From the NCBI GenBank assembly GCA_963773835.1, contig CAVZCQ010000001.1, positions 1,116,001 through 1,180,000 of the forward strand: a stretch of 64,000 bases of DNA, in the 5' to 3' direction. The translations under genes were made by a program, and so were the position numbers. A model generated the notes under the pieces. That model saw only the letters and a list, made by a program, of their open reading frames with translations. It searched no databases and was not told the DNA's origin. Source of the DNA: JOPF136 sp963773835 (GTDB lineage Bacteria > Acidobacteriota > Terriglobia > Acidiferrales > UBA7541). Shown here in pieces: positions 49,506-58,434 of this stretch; within the stretch, counting starts at the first letter, position 1; every line of letters begins with the position of its first letter.

Positions 49506-51173
49506 GTGAACGTTAGCCCCTCAGCCGGCAAGCCCGCGGACCCGTCCATCCTGGTAAACGTTCCCCGGCTCGTTGCCGCCTATTACAACCTCCAGCCGGA
49601 CCCCGAGAACGCGCGCCAGCGCATCGCTTTCGGAACGTCGGGCCATCGCGGCTCTTCGTTCGACGCCTCCTTCAACGAATGGCACATCCTCGCCATCACC
49701 CAGGCCATCTGCAACTACCGCAAGCTCAACAAAATCGACGGCCCGCTCTTCCTGGGCATCGATACCCACGCGCTCTCCGAGCCCGCCCTCGCCAGCGCAC
49801 TGGAAGTGCTCGCCGCGAACGAGGTGCAGATCCTGCTCGCCTCCGACGACTCCTACACACCCACGCCGGTCGTCTCCCACGCCATTCTCACTTACAACCA
49901 CGGGCGCAAGTCCGGCCTCGCCGACGGCATCGTTATCACCCCTTCCCACAATCCACCCGAGGACGGCGGCTTCAAATACGACCCCCCCCACGGCGGACCC
50001 GCCGAGGCGCACATCACCTCCTGGATCGAATCCAAAGCTAACGATTTCCTCAGGCACAATCTTGCCGGTGTCAGCCGAATCTCATTTTCGAAAGCGCTCC
50101 GCGCCCCCACAACCAGCAAACACGACTACCTCGAAACTTATGTTGCCGATCTCGCCGCGGTGGTCGATCTCGACGCCGTTCGCGGCGCGCGCATCCGGCT
50201 CGGCGTTGACCCCCTCGGCGGCGCCGGCATCCATTACTGGCCGCGCATCGCCGAACGCTTCGGCCTTGATCTCGCCATCGTAAACGAGGCCATCGATCCC
50301 ACCTTTCGCTTCATGTCCGTGGATTGGGACGGCCGCATCCGCATGGATCCCTCCTCTCCCTATGCCATGCAGCGCCTGATCGGATTGAGGGAGCGTTTCG
50401 ATCTCGCCTTCGCCTGCGACACCGACCACGACCGCCACGGGATCGTCAGCCGTGCCGCCGGCCTGATGCCGCCCAACCACTTCCTGTCCGTCTGCATTCA
50501 CTATCTCTACTCCAACCGCGAGAAGTGGCCGAAGGGAACTGCGATCGGTAAGACGGTCGTCAGCAGCAGCATGATCGATCGCGTGGCCGCCAGGCTCAGC
50601 CGTCCTCTCTATGAAGTTCCCGTCGGCTTCAAATGGTTCGTCGACGGCCTCCTCGCCGCCCGCCTGGGCTTTGCCGGTGAAGAAAGCGCAGGCTCCTCCT
50701 TCCTCCGCCGCGACTCCTCCGTCTGGACCACCGACAAAGACGGCATCATCGCCTGCCTCCTCGCCGCGGAAATCATGGCCCGGGCCGGCCGCGATCCCGG
50801 CGAAATCTACAGCGAGCTGACCCGCCAGGAAGGCGATCCAGTCTATGAACGCATCGACGCCCCCGCTACTCCGCAGCAAAAATCCGCCCTCGCCAGACTC
50901 TCTTCGGCGGATCTTTCCATCGGCGAAGTCGCGGGCCAGAAGATCCTGCAGGTTCTCACCGCCGCTCCCGGCGACGGCAATCCCATTGGCGGCATCAAGG
51001 TAATCGCCCGCGACGGCTGGTTTGCCGCGCGCCCCTCCGGCACCGAGGATATCTACAAAATCTATGCGGAAAGCTACCTGGGCAGCGACCATCTTCGCCG
51101 CATCCTCGAGGAAGCCCAGACCATCGTCACACAGACCCTCGCGCGCACTGCACCCGCAGCGGCCGGCGCCTGA
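49506..51173 (+). CDS. pgm: Phosphoglucomutase (alpha-D-glucose phosphate-specific)
   Basis: 555 residues, GTG start after GGAGGTGAGG. It shows IAFGTSGHRGSSFDASFNEWHI, the phosphoserine loop ITPSHNPPEDGG, the metal-binding DTDHDRHG, the sugar loop GEESAGSSFLRR and the phosphate-binding ARPSGTEDIYKIYAES, the set of Pgm (COG0033). It interconverts glucose 1-phosphate and glucose 6-phosphate. Its place between phosphoketolase and glycogen phosphorylase links glycogen breakdown to the acetyl phosphate route. glgP starts 20 bases downstream. Confidence 0.95.
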   Translation: MNVSPSAGKPADPSILVNVPRLVAAYYNLQPDPENARQRIAFGTSGHRGSSFDASFNEWHILAITQAICNYRKLNKIDGPLFLGIDTHALSEPALASALEVLAANEVQILLASDDSYTPTPVVSHAILTYNHGRKSGLADGIVITPSHNPPEDGGFKYDPPHGGPAEAHITSWIESKANDFLRHNLAGVSRISFSKALRAPTTSKHDYLETYVADLAAVVDLDAVRGARIRLGVDPLGGAGIHYWPRIAERFGLDLAIVNEAIDPTFRFMSVDWDGRIRMDPSSPYAMQRLIGLRERFDLAFACDTDHDRHGIVSRAAGLMPPNHFLSVCIHYLYSNREKWPKGTAIGKTVVSSSMIDRVAARLSRPLYEVPVGFKWFVDGLLAARLGFAGEESAGSSFLRRDSSVWTTDKDGIIACLLAAEIMARAGRDPGEIYSELTRQEGDPVYERIDAPATPQQKSALARLSSADLSIGEVAGQKILQVLTAAPGDGNPIGGIKVIARDGWFAARPSGTEDIYKIYAESYLGSDHLRRILEEAQTIVTQTLARTAPAAAGA

Positions 51174-51193
51174 GCCGCCTCCTGGAGGCCGTC

Positions 51194-53737
51194 ATGAGTA
51201 GTGCTGCACACGCCAATCGCCCGGCAGAAATCGGGTCTTTGGATGCTCTCACCGAACTCGCGCTGGACCTGCGCTGGTCGTTCAATCATTCCGCCGACCC
51301 GTTGTGGGAGCGTTTGGAGCCCGAACTCTGGGATCTGACCCACAACCCGTGGATCGTCCTGCAAACGGTATCCCGGGAGAGACTGCAAAGCGTTACGGCG
51401 GATCCGGAGTTCCAGAAGCTGCTCAACGATATCGACCGCGACAGGCGAATTGCGGAGCGGCCGGAAGCCTGGTTTCAAAAGGCCCACCCAAACTCAGCCC
51501 TCACCGCGGTTGCGTACTTCTCCATGGAGTTCATGTTGAGTGAGGCCCTGCCCATCTACTCGGGCGGGCTCGGCAACGTCGCCGGCGACCAGCTCAAGAC
51601 CGCCAGCAATCTCGGCGTCCCCGTGATCGGCGTCGGCCTGCTCTATCAACAGGGCTATTTTCGCCAGGAGATCGACGCCCAGGGTCACCAGCAGGCCCTC
51701 TATCCGTTCAACGACCCCGGCCAGCTTCCCATCCGGCCCCTCCGCGATTCCACCGGCGAATGGCTGCGTTTCTCACTCGATTTTCCCGGCGCCAAACTGT
51801 GGATCCGCGCCTGGCAGGTACGCGTGGGCCGGGCCAATTTGTATCTTCTGGACACAAACGATCCCGCCAACGGCCCAGGCCATCGCGGAATCACCAGCGA
51901 GCTGTACGGCGGCGGCCCCGAGTTGCGGCTGAAGCAGGAGCTTGTCCTGGGGATTGGAGGCTGGAGGCTGCTGCGCGCACTTGGTCTTCACCCTCAGGTG
52001 TGTCATCTGAACGAGGGCCATGCCGCATTCGCGGTCCTCGAGCGCGCGCGCTGCTACATGGAAGAGAATCAGCAGCCTTTCAACCTGGCCCTCGCGGTCA
52101 CGCGCGCCGGCAACCTGTTCACCACGCACACCCCCGTCGAAGCCGGCTTCGATCGTTTTGCCCCCGATTTGATAGAGAAATACTTCAAGATTTACGCGGA
52201 AACGAAGCTCTCTATTTCCTGCCGCGACCTGCTCGCTCTCGGCCGCCGGACCGCCGTCGATTCCACCGAACCTTTCAACATGGCCTACCTGGCGATGCGC
52301 GGAAGCGGCGCCGTCAATGGCGTCAGCCGCCTGCACGGCCAGGTGAGCCGCCGGATTTTTCAGGCGCTGTTCCCCCGATGGCCGGAGGCCGAGGTGCCCG
52401 TAACGCACGTGACGAACGGGGTGCACATGCCCACCTGGGACTCCGTCGCGGCGGATCGCCTCTGGCAGGCCTCCTGCGGGAAAAAACGCTGGTACGGAAA
52501 CCTAGCCACTCTCGAAAAAGATCTTCGCTGCGTCGACGACTTCGATCTCTGGCAACTGCGCTCCGACGGCCGCAAGGCTCTGGTGGAGTACGTCCGTAAA
52601 GTACACGTGCGGCAATTGGCGGCCCGGGGCGCGTCTCCGGAGGCTCTGACGCGAGCGGCGCAAGTACTCGATCCGGACACTCTTACTCTGGGCTTCGCTC
52701 GTCGTTTTGCCACCTATAAGCGTCCCAATCTCCTCCTGCATGATGAGCAGCGACTCGTCAACATCCTCAGCAGCAGAGACCGTCCCGTGCAGCTGGTTCT
52801 CGCCGGGAAAGCGCATCCCGAGGATGCGGCAGGCCAGGAGATGATCCGCCAGTGGATCCAGTTCATTTACCGGCCGGAAGTACGACCTCGGGTGGTTTTT
52901 CTCACCGACTACGACCTGTTCATGGCCGAGCATCTGGTTCAAGGCGTGGACGTGTGGGTGAACACCCCGCGCCGCCCCTGGGAAGCCAGCGGCACCAGCG
53001 GCATGAAGGTGCTCGTGAACGGCGGACTTAATCTCTCCGAGCTCGATGGGTGGTGGGCTGAGGCATATTCACCAGAGGTTGGCTGGGCTATCGGCGACGG
53101 AAGGGAACACGGCGATGATCCTTCCTGGGACGCGGCAGAGGCCGAGGCCCTCTACCGCCTCCTTGAGCGAGAAGTCGTTCCCGAATTCTACCGCCGCGAT
53201 GCAAAAGGAATCCCCGCCGGTTGGGTGGCCCGCATGCGCGAAAGCATGGCCCGGCTCACTCCGGCATTCGCCACCAACCGTACCGTCCGGCAGTACACCG
53301 AAGAACATTACCTGCGCGCCGCATCCGCCTTCACCGCGCGCGCCGCGCATGAGGGCCGCATCGGCGCTGATCTGCTCCAGTGGCAGGCCAGTCTCCGCGC
53401 CCACTGGCCCGCGCTTCGGTTCGGAGCCGCTACCGTGGACCGTCAGGACGGCCAGGACCAATTCCAGGTTCAGGTTTTTCTCGACGATCTCGATCCCGAC
53501 GCCGTGAGCGTCGAGCTATTTGCGGAAGGGAAGAACGGCAATGCGCCCGAGCGGCACGAGATGGAACGCGGCGAACGCCTCCTGGGCTCCACAAACGGGT
53601 TCACCTATACGGCGCGCATCCCTGCCCGCCGTCCCGTCGCGGATTTCACTCCGCGTGTGATTCCATTCCACAAGGATGCCTCCGTACCGCTCGAGGCTCC
53701 TTACATCCTATGGCACGACTCGCCGGCCTGGCGCTAG
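51194..53737 (+). CDS. glgP: Alpha-glucan (glycogen) phosphorylase
   Basis: 847 residues. The N-terminus carries a DUF3417-type segment (ELALDLRWSFNHSADPLWERLEPELWD), typical for the short bacterial/archaeal GT35 subfamily, then VAYFSMEFMLSEALPIYSGGLGNVAGDQLKTASNLGVPVIGVGLLY, HLNEGHAAF and TTHTPVEAGFD. The pyridoxal phosphate lysine is K605 in SGTSGMKVLVNGG. The last 90 residues form an extra beta-rich domain. The enzyme releases glucose 1-phosphate from glycogen or maltodextrin without ATP use. It is probably transcribed with pgm, xfp and ackA. Confidence 0.94.
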   Translation: MSSAAHANRPAEIGSLDALTELALDLRWSFNHSADPLWERLEPELWDLTHNPWIVLQTVSRERLQSVTADPEFQKLLNDIDRDRRIAERPEAWFQKAHPNSALTAVAYFSMEFMLSEALPIYSGGLGNVAGDQLKTASNLGVPVIGVGLLYQQGYFRQEIDAQGHQQALYPFNDPGQLPIRPLRDSTGEWLRFSLDFPGAKLWIRAWQVRVGRANLYLLDTNDPANGPGHRGITSELYGGGPELRLKQELVLGIGGWRLLRALGLHPQVCHLNEGHAAFAVLERARCYMEENQQPFNLALAVTRAGNLFTTHTPVEAGFDRFAPDLIEKYFKIYAETKLSISCRDLLALGRRTAVDSTEPFNMAYLAMRGSGAVNGVSRLHGQVSRRIFQALFPRWPEAEVPVTHVTNGVHMPTWDSVAADRLWQASCGKKRWYGNLATLEKDLRCVDDFDLWQLRSDGRKALVEYVRKVHVRQLAARGASPEALTRAAQVLDPDTLTLGFARRFATYKRPNLLLHDEQRLVNILSSRDRPVQLVLAGKAHPEDAAGQEMIRQWIQFIYRPEVRPRVVFLTDYDLFMAEHLVQGVDVWVNTPRRPWEASGTSGMKVLVNGGLNLSELDGWWAEAYSPEVGWAIGDGREHGDDPSWDAAEAEALYRLLEREVVPEFYRRDAKGIPAGWVARMRESMARLTPAFATNRTVRQYTEEHYLRAASAFTARAAHEGRIGADLLQWQASLRAHWPALRFGAATVDRQDGQDQFQVQVFLDDLDPDAVSVELFAEGKNGNAPERHEMERGERLLGSTNGFTYTARIPARRPVADFTPRVIPFHKDASVPLEAPYILWHDSPAWR

Positions 53738-54007
53738 CGAAGCGCTGCGCCGCCGCGGTACGGAACGCCGATTATCGGCCGAGGCCGCCATTCTTCCGGC
53801 AGTTTTTTACCGTCACACCCCGGGATTGTTTGCACTTTCCGGCGCAAGAGAGTAGCCTCGGGTTTGCCGCTCTCCGCCGGAGGGAACTCTGAGTTCGCCG
53901 GCAGTTTGGGCCACGGATGGGGGCGCCTCGCTCTGGATTCATCCCGCTCCCATCTCGCGGGTTCTCTCGAATCGTTCTACTTCGTAACGCCAGCAAAGGA
54001 GCCAAGC

Positions 54008-55507
54008 ATGGCAACTGTAGCGTCTGCACCATCTGTCGATCCGAATGTCTCCACGTTTGTGGCCCGAAAACAGAAAATGCTCATCAACGGCAAGTGGGTC
54101 GACGCCGCCTCCGGGAAAACCTTTGCCACTTACAACCCTGCCACCGGCGAAGTCCTGGCCCAGGTGGCCGCAGGCGACCGCGAAGACATCGACCGCGCCG
54201 TCAAAGCCGCCCGCGCTGCGTTCGAATCCGGCCCCTGGGCTAAGATGTCGCCCGCCCGCCGCGCCAAGCTCATTTGGAATCTCGCCGACCTCATCGAGAA
54301 GCATCTCGAAGAATTCGCCCAGCTCGAATCTCTGGACAACGGCAAGCCGCTGGCCATCGCGCGCGTGGCCGATGTCCCGCTCACCGTGGAACATTTCCGC
54401 TACTACGCGGGATGGGCCACGAAAATCGAGGGCAATACGATTCCCCTCATCCTGGCGCCGCCGAACCGGTTCCTGGCCTACACCGTCCGCGAACCCATCG
54501 GGGTGGTGGGCCAGATCATCCCGTGGAACTTTCCTCTCCTCATGGCGGCTTGGAAGCTGGGTCCGTCGCTCGCCGCGGGATGTACGTCCATTCTCAAGCC
54601 CGCCGAGCAGACGCCGCTTTCCGCTCTGCGCCTCGGCGAGCTGATTCAGGAGGCCGGATTCCCCGACGGGGTCGTCAACATCGTGCCCGGTTACGGCGAG
54701 ACGGCAGGCGCGGCGCTGGCTGCGCATCCGGATGTGGATAAGATTGCGTTCACAGGCTCTACCGAGGTTGGCAAGCTCATCATCCAGGCCGCCACGGGAA
54801 ACCTGAAGAAGGTGTCACTGGAACTGGGCGGCAAGTCTCCCAACGTCGTTTTCGATGACGCCGACCTGGATAGCGCCATCCCCCAAGCCGCCAGCGCCAT
54901 TTTCTTTAACCACGGCCAGTGTTGCTGCGCCGGCTCCCGCCTCTACGTGGAAAAGAAGTCTTTTGACAAGGTGGTGGAGGGCGTTGCCCAGACCGCGGAA
55001 AAGATTCGTGTGAGGCCCGGCTTCGATCCAGAAAGCGACATGGGCCCGCTCGTCTCCGAAGAGCAGTTGAACCGTGTGTGCGGCTACCTGGAAGCGGGTT
55101 TACAGGAGGGCGCCAAGGCCGTCACCGGAGGCAAGCGCGAGGGCAACCGCGGCTACTTCGTAAAGCCGACTGTTCTCGTCAACACGAACGACAAGATGAA
55201 GGTGGTGCGCGAGGAGATCTTCGGGCCGGTGGTGACCGCCATTCCCTTCAGCGATCCCGGGGAAATCATCACGCGGGCCAACGACACGGTTTACGGGCTG
55301 GCCGCCGGTGTGTGGACGCGCGACATCAAGAAGGCCCACGCCACCGCCAACCGGCTCAAGGCCGGAACCGTGTGGATCAACTGCTATAACGTGTTCGACG
55401 CGGCCCTGCCATTTGGCGGCTACAAACAATCCGGCTGGGGCCGTGAGATGGGGCACGAGGTGCTCGAGCATTACACCGAAGTGAAATCCATCTGCGCAGC
55501 GCTCTAG
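54008..55507 (+). CDS. NAD(P)-dependent aldehyde dehydrogenase
   Basis: 499 residues from ATG 54008 with the ribosome site AAAGGAG; the frame is open to 53864 but without family features. It is a full-length classical ALDH: GVVGQIIPWNFPLLM, FTGSTEVGKLI, catalytic Glu in LELGGKSPNVVF, catalytic Cys in NHGQCCCAGSRLYV and AAGVWTRDIKKAH. It resembles the broad-specificity ALDH1/2-like class that oxidises acetaldehyde and other aldehydes to acids. It follows the phosphorylase gene after 270 bases without another gene and ends in a good terminator. With the ADH it could oxidise or detoxify alcohols and aldehydes. Confidence 0.94.
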   Translation: MATVASAPSVDPNVSTFVARKQKMLINGKWVDAASGKTFATYNPATGEVLAQVAAGDREDIDRAVKAARAAFESGPWAKMSPARRAKLIWNLADLIEKHLEEFAQLESLDNGKPLAIARVADVPLTVEHFRYYAGWATKIEGNTIPLILAPPNRFLAYTVREPIGVVGQIIPWNFPLLMAAWKLGPSLAAGCTSILKPAEQTPLSALRLGELIQEAGFPDGVVNIVPGYGETAGAALAAHPDVDKIAFTGSTEVGKLIIQAATGNLKKVSLELGGKSPNVVFDDADLDSAIPQAASAIFFNHGQCCCAGSRLYVEKKSFDKVVEGVAQTAEKIRVRPGFDPESDMGPLVSEEQLNRVCGYLEAGLQEGAKAVTGGKREGNRGYFVKPTVLVNTNDKMKVVREEIFGPVVTAIPFSDPGEIITRANDTVYGLAAGVWTRDIKKAHATANRLKAGTVWINCYNVFDAALPFGGYKQSGWGREMGHEVLEHYTEVKSICAAL

Positions 55508-55535
55508 TCAGCGTTTTCCAGCTGCGCTCTCGATC

Positions 55536-55565
55536 GGGGCACGGTATGCCGTGCCCCTTCTTTTC
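55536..55565 (+). terminator. Rho-independent terminator of the aldehyde dehydrogenase gene
   Basis: GGGGCACGG (55536-55544), loop TATG, CCGTGCCCC (55549-55557), followed by TTCTTTTCT. This is the only classical stem plus T-run terminator found in the window. Confidence 0.85.
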
Positions 55566-56143
55566 TGTGCACGCCGTCGGCGCGCCAAGTTCAGCCAGGC
55601 GTCCGCTGCGAATGGCTGCCAGGCAATCCGCATAGGAACCCAGTCTGGTTTGCGACGTAAAATCCAAACGGAAGACTGCTCTCGCCGGAGGCATTCCGCG
55701 CGCCGCATCACAGCCGCCGACCAATCCGTGCTCTGAGGTCGCGCGCGCGTGGAGTGCCGCAGCCTGATCCCGTTTTTCTTCGACAGGGTTGCCGCCGGCG
55801 TCTGCCACGCGGCCGCAGGCATGTCGCGCCTGGATTCGGGGTGATCAGGGCCGGAATGGGCTCCAGCATTCTGTCGGGACGGGATGGAGCAGTGCGGGCA
55901 GGGGCGTCTTCGAGTCCCACAGGATGTGAACCCACGGGAGCATCTTCAGTCAGCATGAAGCAGGTCCGGTAAATCTTTCGCCAGAAGAAGCTCTGCCGCA
56001 CGGAACCTATATGACCATGATGGCCGTCGCGCCAGCCCTCGCCCATAGTGATGGGCGCGGGGATCTCAGGGACGTACCGTAAATGATCGTATCGAGGAAC
56101 GAAGGGATCCGGGGCGATTAACAGGCCTTCATCGCTCAGCTTT
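55566..56143. other. Gene-free region between the terminator and the integrase remnant
   Basis: 578 bases with several open frames on both strands, none with a recognisable domain, ribosome site or biased codon use. It is probably decayed DNA belonging to the same event as the recombinase remnant that follows. Confidence 0.5.
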
Positions 56144-56239
56144 CTACAAGTCCAGCGCTCCCCAACGAAGTGCGACCAGCTCGCCCCTGCGAAGTCCGGT
56201 CAAAACCGCCACGGTCACGATGAAGCTGCGAAGCAACCA
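56144..56239 (-). pseudogene. Tyrosine recombinase (phage-type integrase) fragment
   Basis: On the minus strand this stretch translates to a segment containing VTVAVLTGLRRGELVALRW and ending GALDL-stop, which is box I of the tyrosine recombinase catalytic domain, with its catalytic arginine in TGLRRGEL. It is not in the same frame as the open frame around it (56136-56351), and the rest of the catalytic domain, with the HxxR and tyrosine, is absent in all frames. It is a leftover of an integrase that once lay on this strand. Confidence 0.7.
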
Positions 56240-56725
56240 CGCCCTCGAGGAATGCCTGCCGTTCGCGCAAGGCTTCTTCCTCTTCAGGGGTGGACGTTAG
56301 GATTTCGAGTCTGCGTTCGTCCTGTGGCATGAAGGTCCTCGATGAGCTCATAGTCGCAGCAATTCCGGTTCCAATCTGCGGAGAGCATTCGACACTGACA
56401 ACCTATTTTTATCCAGAGACATAGCGTCTTGATATGGCTGACAGCCTGCGTGAATCATGCAATCGTTTGCACACATTAGCGGCTGCGTTTGCAGGCGAGC
56501 TTTTCCGGGCGCACGGACAGAGAACTGCGTTGACTGGATGTTTCAGAAGAATTGCTTTACGGGAGTCCCCTGCGCGAAGGAAAGCCTTCCTGTACCCCGT
56601 CGCGGATTCTCGGGCCTACCTCAACGGGCACTCTCGCGGAAAGTGGTCTGTTCCATCCGCTGGTCGTGAGTCTCCCTGCATTGGAACGACGGGTGTGGTA
56701 GGGCCGGTCGTAGAATCCGCCTCAC
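56240..56725. other. Gene-free region before the DUF3443 gene
   Basis: 486 bases. One short minus-strand frame (56136-56351) starts with RTFMPQDERRLEILTSTPEEEEALRERQAF and may be the N-terminal side of the broken integrase or another small gene; it cannot be identified. The remainder is AT-richer near 56395-56435 and shows no gene. Confidence 0.45.
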
Positions 56726-57994
56726 TCAGTAGGCGAAGTAGGGCCCCGTCCCGCCCGGCGTCGTTTGTCCTTCGATACCGGTGAAAACCGGCCGTCCGAA
56801 GAAAAATGGGAGACCGTAATCGAACGCGCCGGCGAAGGGGCCGCCGATATTGCTGAAGGCCGTCAGGCTGGTATTGCTGAACAGCGTCTCCGCATTGAAG
56901 ATGCTGAACATGACCGCCGCCGAAGTGCCATTGTTTCCCGTATTCGTGACGGTGAAATTCGTCGACGCTGCCGGGCAATAGAACCCCAGGGCGGTGTTGC
57001 ACGCGGGGAGCATGGTGCTCGTGGTGTCGAGGAAGAAGAATCCGTTCGAGCCGGAATCTATGAAACTCTGTGGAAAGGCTGTGGGAACGCCACTGATGGT
57101 GTAGGTGGCAGTGAAGAAGCCGAACGAGTTGGTGGTGTACACCTTGGCGCTTCCCAGCGCGTTGTTCGATTTTGTGCCGATGCCGAAGATGAGCGAGCCA
57201 GAAACGGAGGTAGCTCCGCTGCCGGAAACGGAGGGCAGTGAAACCAGCACTCCATTGTTGTCCTGCGGAAACATCCATACGGGGTTTTGCAGCTGGCTCA
57301 CCAGAGGAACCGCGATGTTCGAGCAGTTCGCCTGGACGCAGCCAACACCCGCGTCATAATACACATTGGCGGGGGGAGCGGTCGTGCACTTGGCGCCGCA
57401 ATCCTGCCGGAACAGCCCGACTCCAAGGATGCCGTTTGCGCCGAGCGCCGCGACAGTGCCGTCGTCCGTTCCTCCGTTGCTGCATGTGTTCGGAACCAAG
57501 GGGAACCCGACGGAACCGGCGCTCCGGATGATCTGGATGGGAATGGCGGATGCCTTTTCGCCGGCCAATTGGATGTCGGCAGTCGCCACCGAACCCCACA
57601 AAAAGGAACCGTCGGCGAACATCGCGCACTCGCCGAGCGGGTTACCGTTGGTATCGGTCGCTGTCAAGATAGGGATGGTGACCTGCGTAGCCAGCAACCG
57701 CAGCCCCGAGGATCCGGTGTCCACCAGGACGTCCGTAATCGTCTGGCAATTCGATGTACCAGGCACGCAGATCATGACGCTGGCGAGCGGGGTATTCACA
57801 TCATTGTTCGCCGGACCGGAATTCACCGCAATGGCCAGCGTGTTGCTGCCACTGCCGCCGCCCCCGCCCGAACTCGAGCCGGAACCGCCGCCCGCCGGTC
57901 TACTGCAGCCAGGGAGGGTGACAAGCCCCGCCACGATTGCAAAGCCGCAGCCGAAAAAGCACAGATTGCGGACCAGAAGGGTGTGTGCCTTCAT
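56726..57994 (-). CDS. DUF3443 family lipoprotein with aspartic-protease-like fold
   Basis: 422 residues from the ATG at 57994; a lipoprotein signal peptide ends in TLPGC (lipobox), followed by a Gly/Ser linker. The mature protein has two pepsin-like motifs, VLVDTGSSGLRLL and FIDSGSNGFFFLD, which are the marks of DUF3443. It also contains several cysteine pairs (VPGTSNCQT, FRQDCGAKC). The function of the family is not known; the fold suggests peptide or protein processing at the cell envelope. The gene overlaps DUF2844 by four bases (ATGA), a pairing that is common for these two families. Confidence 0.85.
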   Translation of the reverse strand: MKAHTLLVRNLCFFGCGFAIVAGLVTLPGCSRPAGGGSGSSSGGGGGSGSNTLAIAVNSGPANNDVNTPLASVMICVPGTSNCQTITDVLVDTGSSGLRLLATQVTIPILTATDTNGNPLGECAMFADGSFLWGSVATADIQLAGEKASAIPIQIIRSAGSVGFPLVPNTCSNGGTDDGTVAALGANGILGVGLFRQDCGAKCTTAPPANVYYDAGVGCVQANCSNIAVPLVSQLQNPVWMFPQDNNGVLVSLPSVSGSGATSVSGSLIFGIGTKSNNALGSAKVYTTNSFGFFTATYTISGVPTAFPQSFIDSGSNGFFFLDTTSTMLPACNTALGFYCPAASTNFTVTNTGNNGTSAAVMFSIFNAETLFSNTSLTAFSNIGGPFAGAFDYGLPFFFGRPVFTGIEGQTTPGGTGPYFAY

Positions 57995-58434
57995 CGAATC
58001 ACATCCTTGGTGAGATTGGCGGGCAGCATGTTCGTGACGTAGGCGCGGCCCCGAAAGGCGCGCATGTGCCCGCCGGATTCCACCACCAGCGGTCCCACCT
58101 GGACGGACAGGGGTCCTCGGTGGCGATGCACTGACGCGGCAGCTTGCTGGAATTGGGAAAAATAGGGGCCCAGCAACTGGGAGAGATCGGGCATCGTCGG
58201 ACCCTCCCAAACGACGCCGAATACGGCTCCCACCGGGGAAACGTATTCCCGGACAACGACGCCGCCTGGCGCCGTAATCTCGTGGACGGTGTACCCATCG
58301 AAGGTCGCGCTTTTTAACCGGCCCGCCATGCGCTGCTGGTCCTCATGAACCGATTGCTCGGACATGCCCAGGGAAGCCCGCGCCGGAACGGCCGCGAACG
58401 CGAACACCAGCAGGAACGACAGAATCTTCCTCAT
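57991..58434 (-). CDS. DUF2844 family exported protein
   Basis: 147 residues from the ATG at 58434, with a signal peptide (ILSFLLVFAFAAVPARA). The body contains YTVHEITAPGGVVVREYVSPVGAVFGVVWEGPTMPDLSQLLG, the DUF2844 signature, and ends with MLPANLTKDVIR. It is the first gene of a two-gene operon with DUF3443. Its function is unknown. The start was chosen for the signal peptide; the upstream 19 codons lack features. Confidence 0.85.
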   Translation of the reverse strand: MRKILSFLLVFAFAAVPARASLGMSEQSVHEDQQRMAGRLKSATFDGYTVHEITAPGGVVVREYVSPVGAVFGVVWEGPTMPDLSQLLGPYFSQFQQAAASVHRHRGPLSVQVGPLVVESGGHMRAFRGRAYVTNMLPANLTKDVIR

